Positions 6,532 to 7,015 of a stretch of 7,015 bases of DNA are shown here, one piece after another. Numbering within the stretch: the first letter of the stretch is position 1; every line of letters begins with the position of its first letter. A model generated the notes under the pieces. The model had not been told where the DNA came from. It saw only the letters and a list, made by a program, of their open reading frames with translations, and did no database searches. Both the position numbers and the translations under genes were made by a program. The DNA comes from DAOPYE01 sp035352715 (lineage in GTDB: Bacteria > Acidobacteriota > Holophagae > Holophagales > Holophagaceae): positions 1 through 7,015 of the forward strand of contig DAOPYE010000113.1 in the NCBI GenBank assembly GCA_035352715.1, read 5' to 3'.

Positions 6532-7015
6532 ATCGCATCCCCCCCCCCATGGGAAGCCGGAGGATGAATTTTGTTCCTCGGCCGGGTTCCGTTTGCACCT
6601 CGATGCTGCCCCCGTGTTTCTCCACCACCACGGAATGCACGATGGCCAGCCCTTGTCCGGTGCCTTTCCCCACGGGCTTGGTGGTGAAGAACGGATCGAA
6701 GATGTGGGGCCGGATGGCGTCCGGGATGCCGGGGCCCGTGTCCTCCACTTCGATCTGCACGCCGTCCTCGACCTGCCGGGTGCGGATGGTGATGCGGCCC
6801 TTGGCGTTGCCCTCTTTCACGATGTCGCCAATGGCGTGGGCGGCGTTGATCACCAGGTTCAGGATGGCCTGGTTCATCTCGCCCGGGTGGCAGTCGACGG
6901 CGGGCAGGGCTGGATCCAAATCCAGCACCAGATCGGCGACATACTTCCATTCGTTCCGGCAGACGGTGGTGGTGCTTTCGATGCCGCGATTCAGATTGGT
7001 CCGGGTCTTGGTGTC
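6503..7015 (-). CDS. Sensor histidine kinase, C-terminal ATPase domain (5' end cut by window edge)
   Basis: The frame is open from the right edge for 170 residues; the sensor part and the phospho-accepting His are outside the window. What remains is a full HATPase_c domain: NEWKYVADL near the start, the N-box HPGEMNQAILNLVINAAHAI, the G1 box DTGPGIP, the F-box FDPFFTTKP, the G2 box GKGTGQGLAIVHSVV and the closing TKFILRLP. All ATP-binding boxes are intact, so it should be an active kinase. It closely matches the kinase at 1322-2956, sharing NEWKYVA, HPGEMNQ and GKGTGQGL, so the two are paralogues. A GTG at 6928 inside the domain could be mistaken for a start, but conserved sequence continues upstream of it. 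The last residues, MGGGMRYEIPGSVRR, follow a ten-G run, overlap the HDOD regulator by 29 bases and look unlike a normal kinase C-terminus; the true end may be at 6528 if the run is one G longer. Confidence 0.93.
   Translation of the reverse strand, partial: DTKTRTNLNRGIESTTTVCRNEWKYVADLVLDLDPALPAVDCHPGEMNQAILNLVINAAHAIGDIVKEGNAKGRITIRTRQVEDGVQIEVEDTGPGIPDAIRPHIFDPFFTTKPVGKGTGQGLAIVHSVVVEKHGGSIEVQTEPGRGTKFILRLPMGGGMRYEIPGSVRR
6539..6548 (-). repeat. Ten-base G homopolymer at the kinase/HDOD-regulator junction
   Basis: The minus strand carries G10 just before the last codons of the upstream kinase, seven bases upstream of the HDOD regulator ATG. It encodes part of Met-Gly-Gly-Gly and also sits where the ribosome binding site of the regulator should be. 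With ten G the kinase runs on to a stop at 6503. With eleven it would stop at 6528-6530, overlapping the next ATG as ATGA. With nine it would read in frame into the regulator. It may be a sequencing-error-prone run, a slippage site or a variable tract. Confidence 0.85.

Noticed and set aside
6528..6950. A 140-codon minus-strand frame at the right end ending in HGGGDAI
   Set aside because: Most of it is out of frame with the kinase motifs. It matters only because its stop at 6528 is the one the kinase would use if the G run were one base longer.

Overview
The window is a GC-rich bacterial chromosome segment in which every supportable gene lies on the minus strand. In transcription order (right to left) it holds a five-gene two-component signalling cluster followed by the start of the leucyl-tRNA synthetase gene. 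The GC-rich coding style, the Zn-cysteine-poor LeuRS and the set of soluble kinases and HD-type response regulators suggest a free-living environmental bacterium. My tentative guess is Acidobacteriota of the Holophaga/Geothrix type or a deltaproteobacterial relative; no marker here proves it.

Layout from high to low coordinates: (1) 7015-6503, the C-terminal ATPase part of a sensor histidine kinase whose N-terminus lies outside the window. (2) 6531-5305, a response regulator with a receiver and an HDOD domain. (3) 5308-4151 and (4) 4124-2964, two tandem, co-linear paralogous response regulators, each with a receiver, an HD-GYP-like domain that has lost its metal-binding residues, and a small C-terminal domain. 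(5) 2956-1322, a complete soluble PAS-PAS histidine kinase closely related to the first. After an 87-base gap comes (6) leuS, 1234 to the left edge, 411 codons present and the 3' half missing.

Genes 1 to 5 overlap or are separated by at most 26 bases, so they look like one operon whose promoter lies beyond the right edge. Together they carry two related kinases and three receivers, each with the phospho-acceptor aspartate, and no DNA-binding, GGDEF, EAL or recognisable catalytic output. The likely outputs are protein-protein or nucleotide-sensing modules (HDOD and degenerate HD-GYP), so this is probably a phosphorelay acting by protein contacts; that is inference.

The most notable points are the two pseudo-HD-GYP regulators, the contrast with the neighbouring HDOD protein that keeps the HD-superfamily ligand positions, and a run of ten G at the kinase/HDOD-regulator junction. 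There, one base more or less would give either a clean ATGA stop/start overlap or a kinase-regulator fusion. No tRNA, rRNA, CRISPR array, insertion sequence or convincing intrinsic terminator was seen. The only gene-free stretch is the 87-base gap before leuS.
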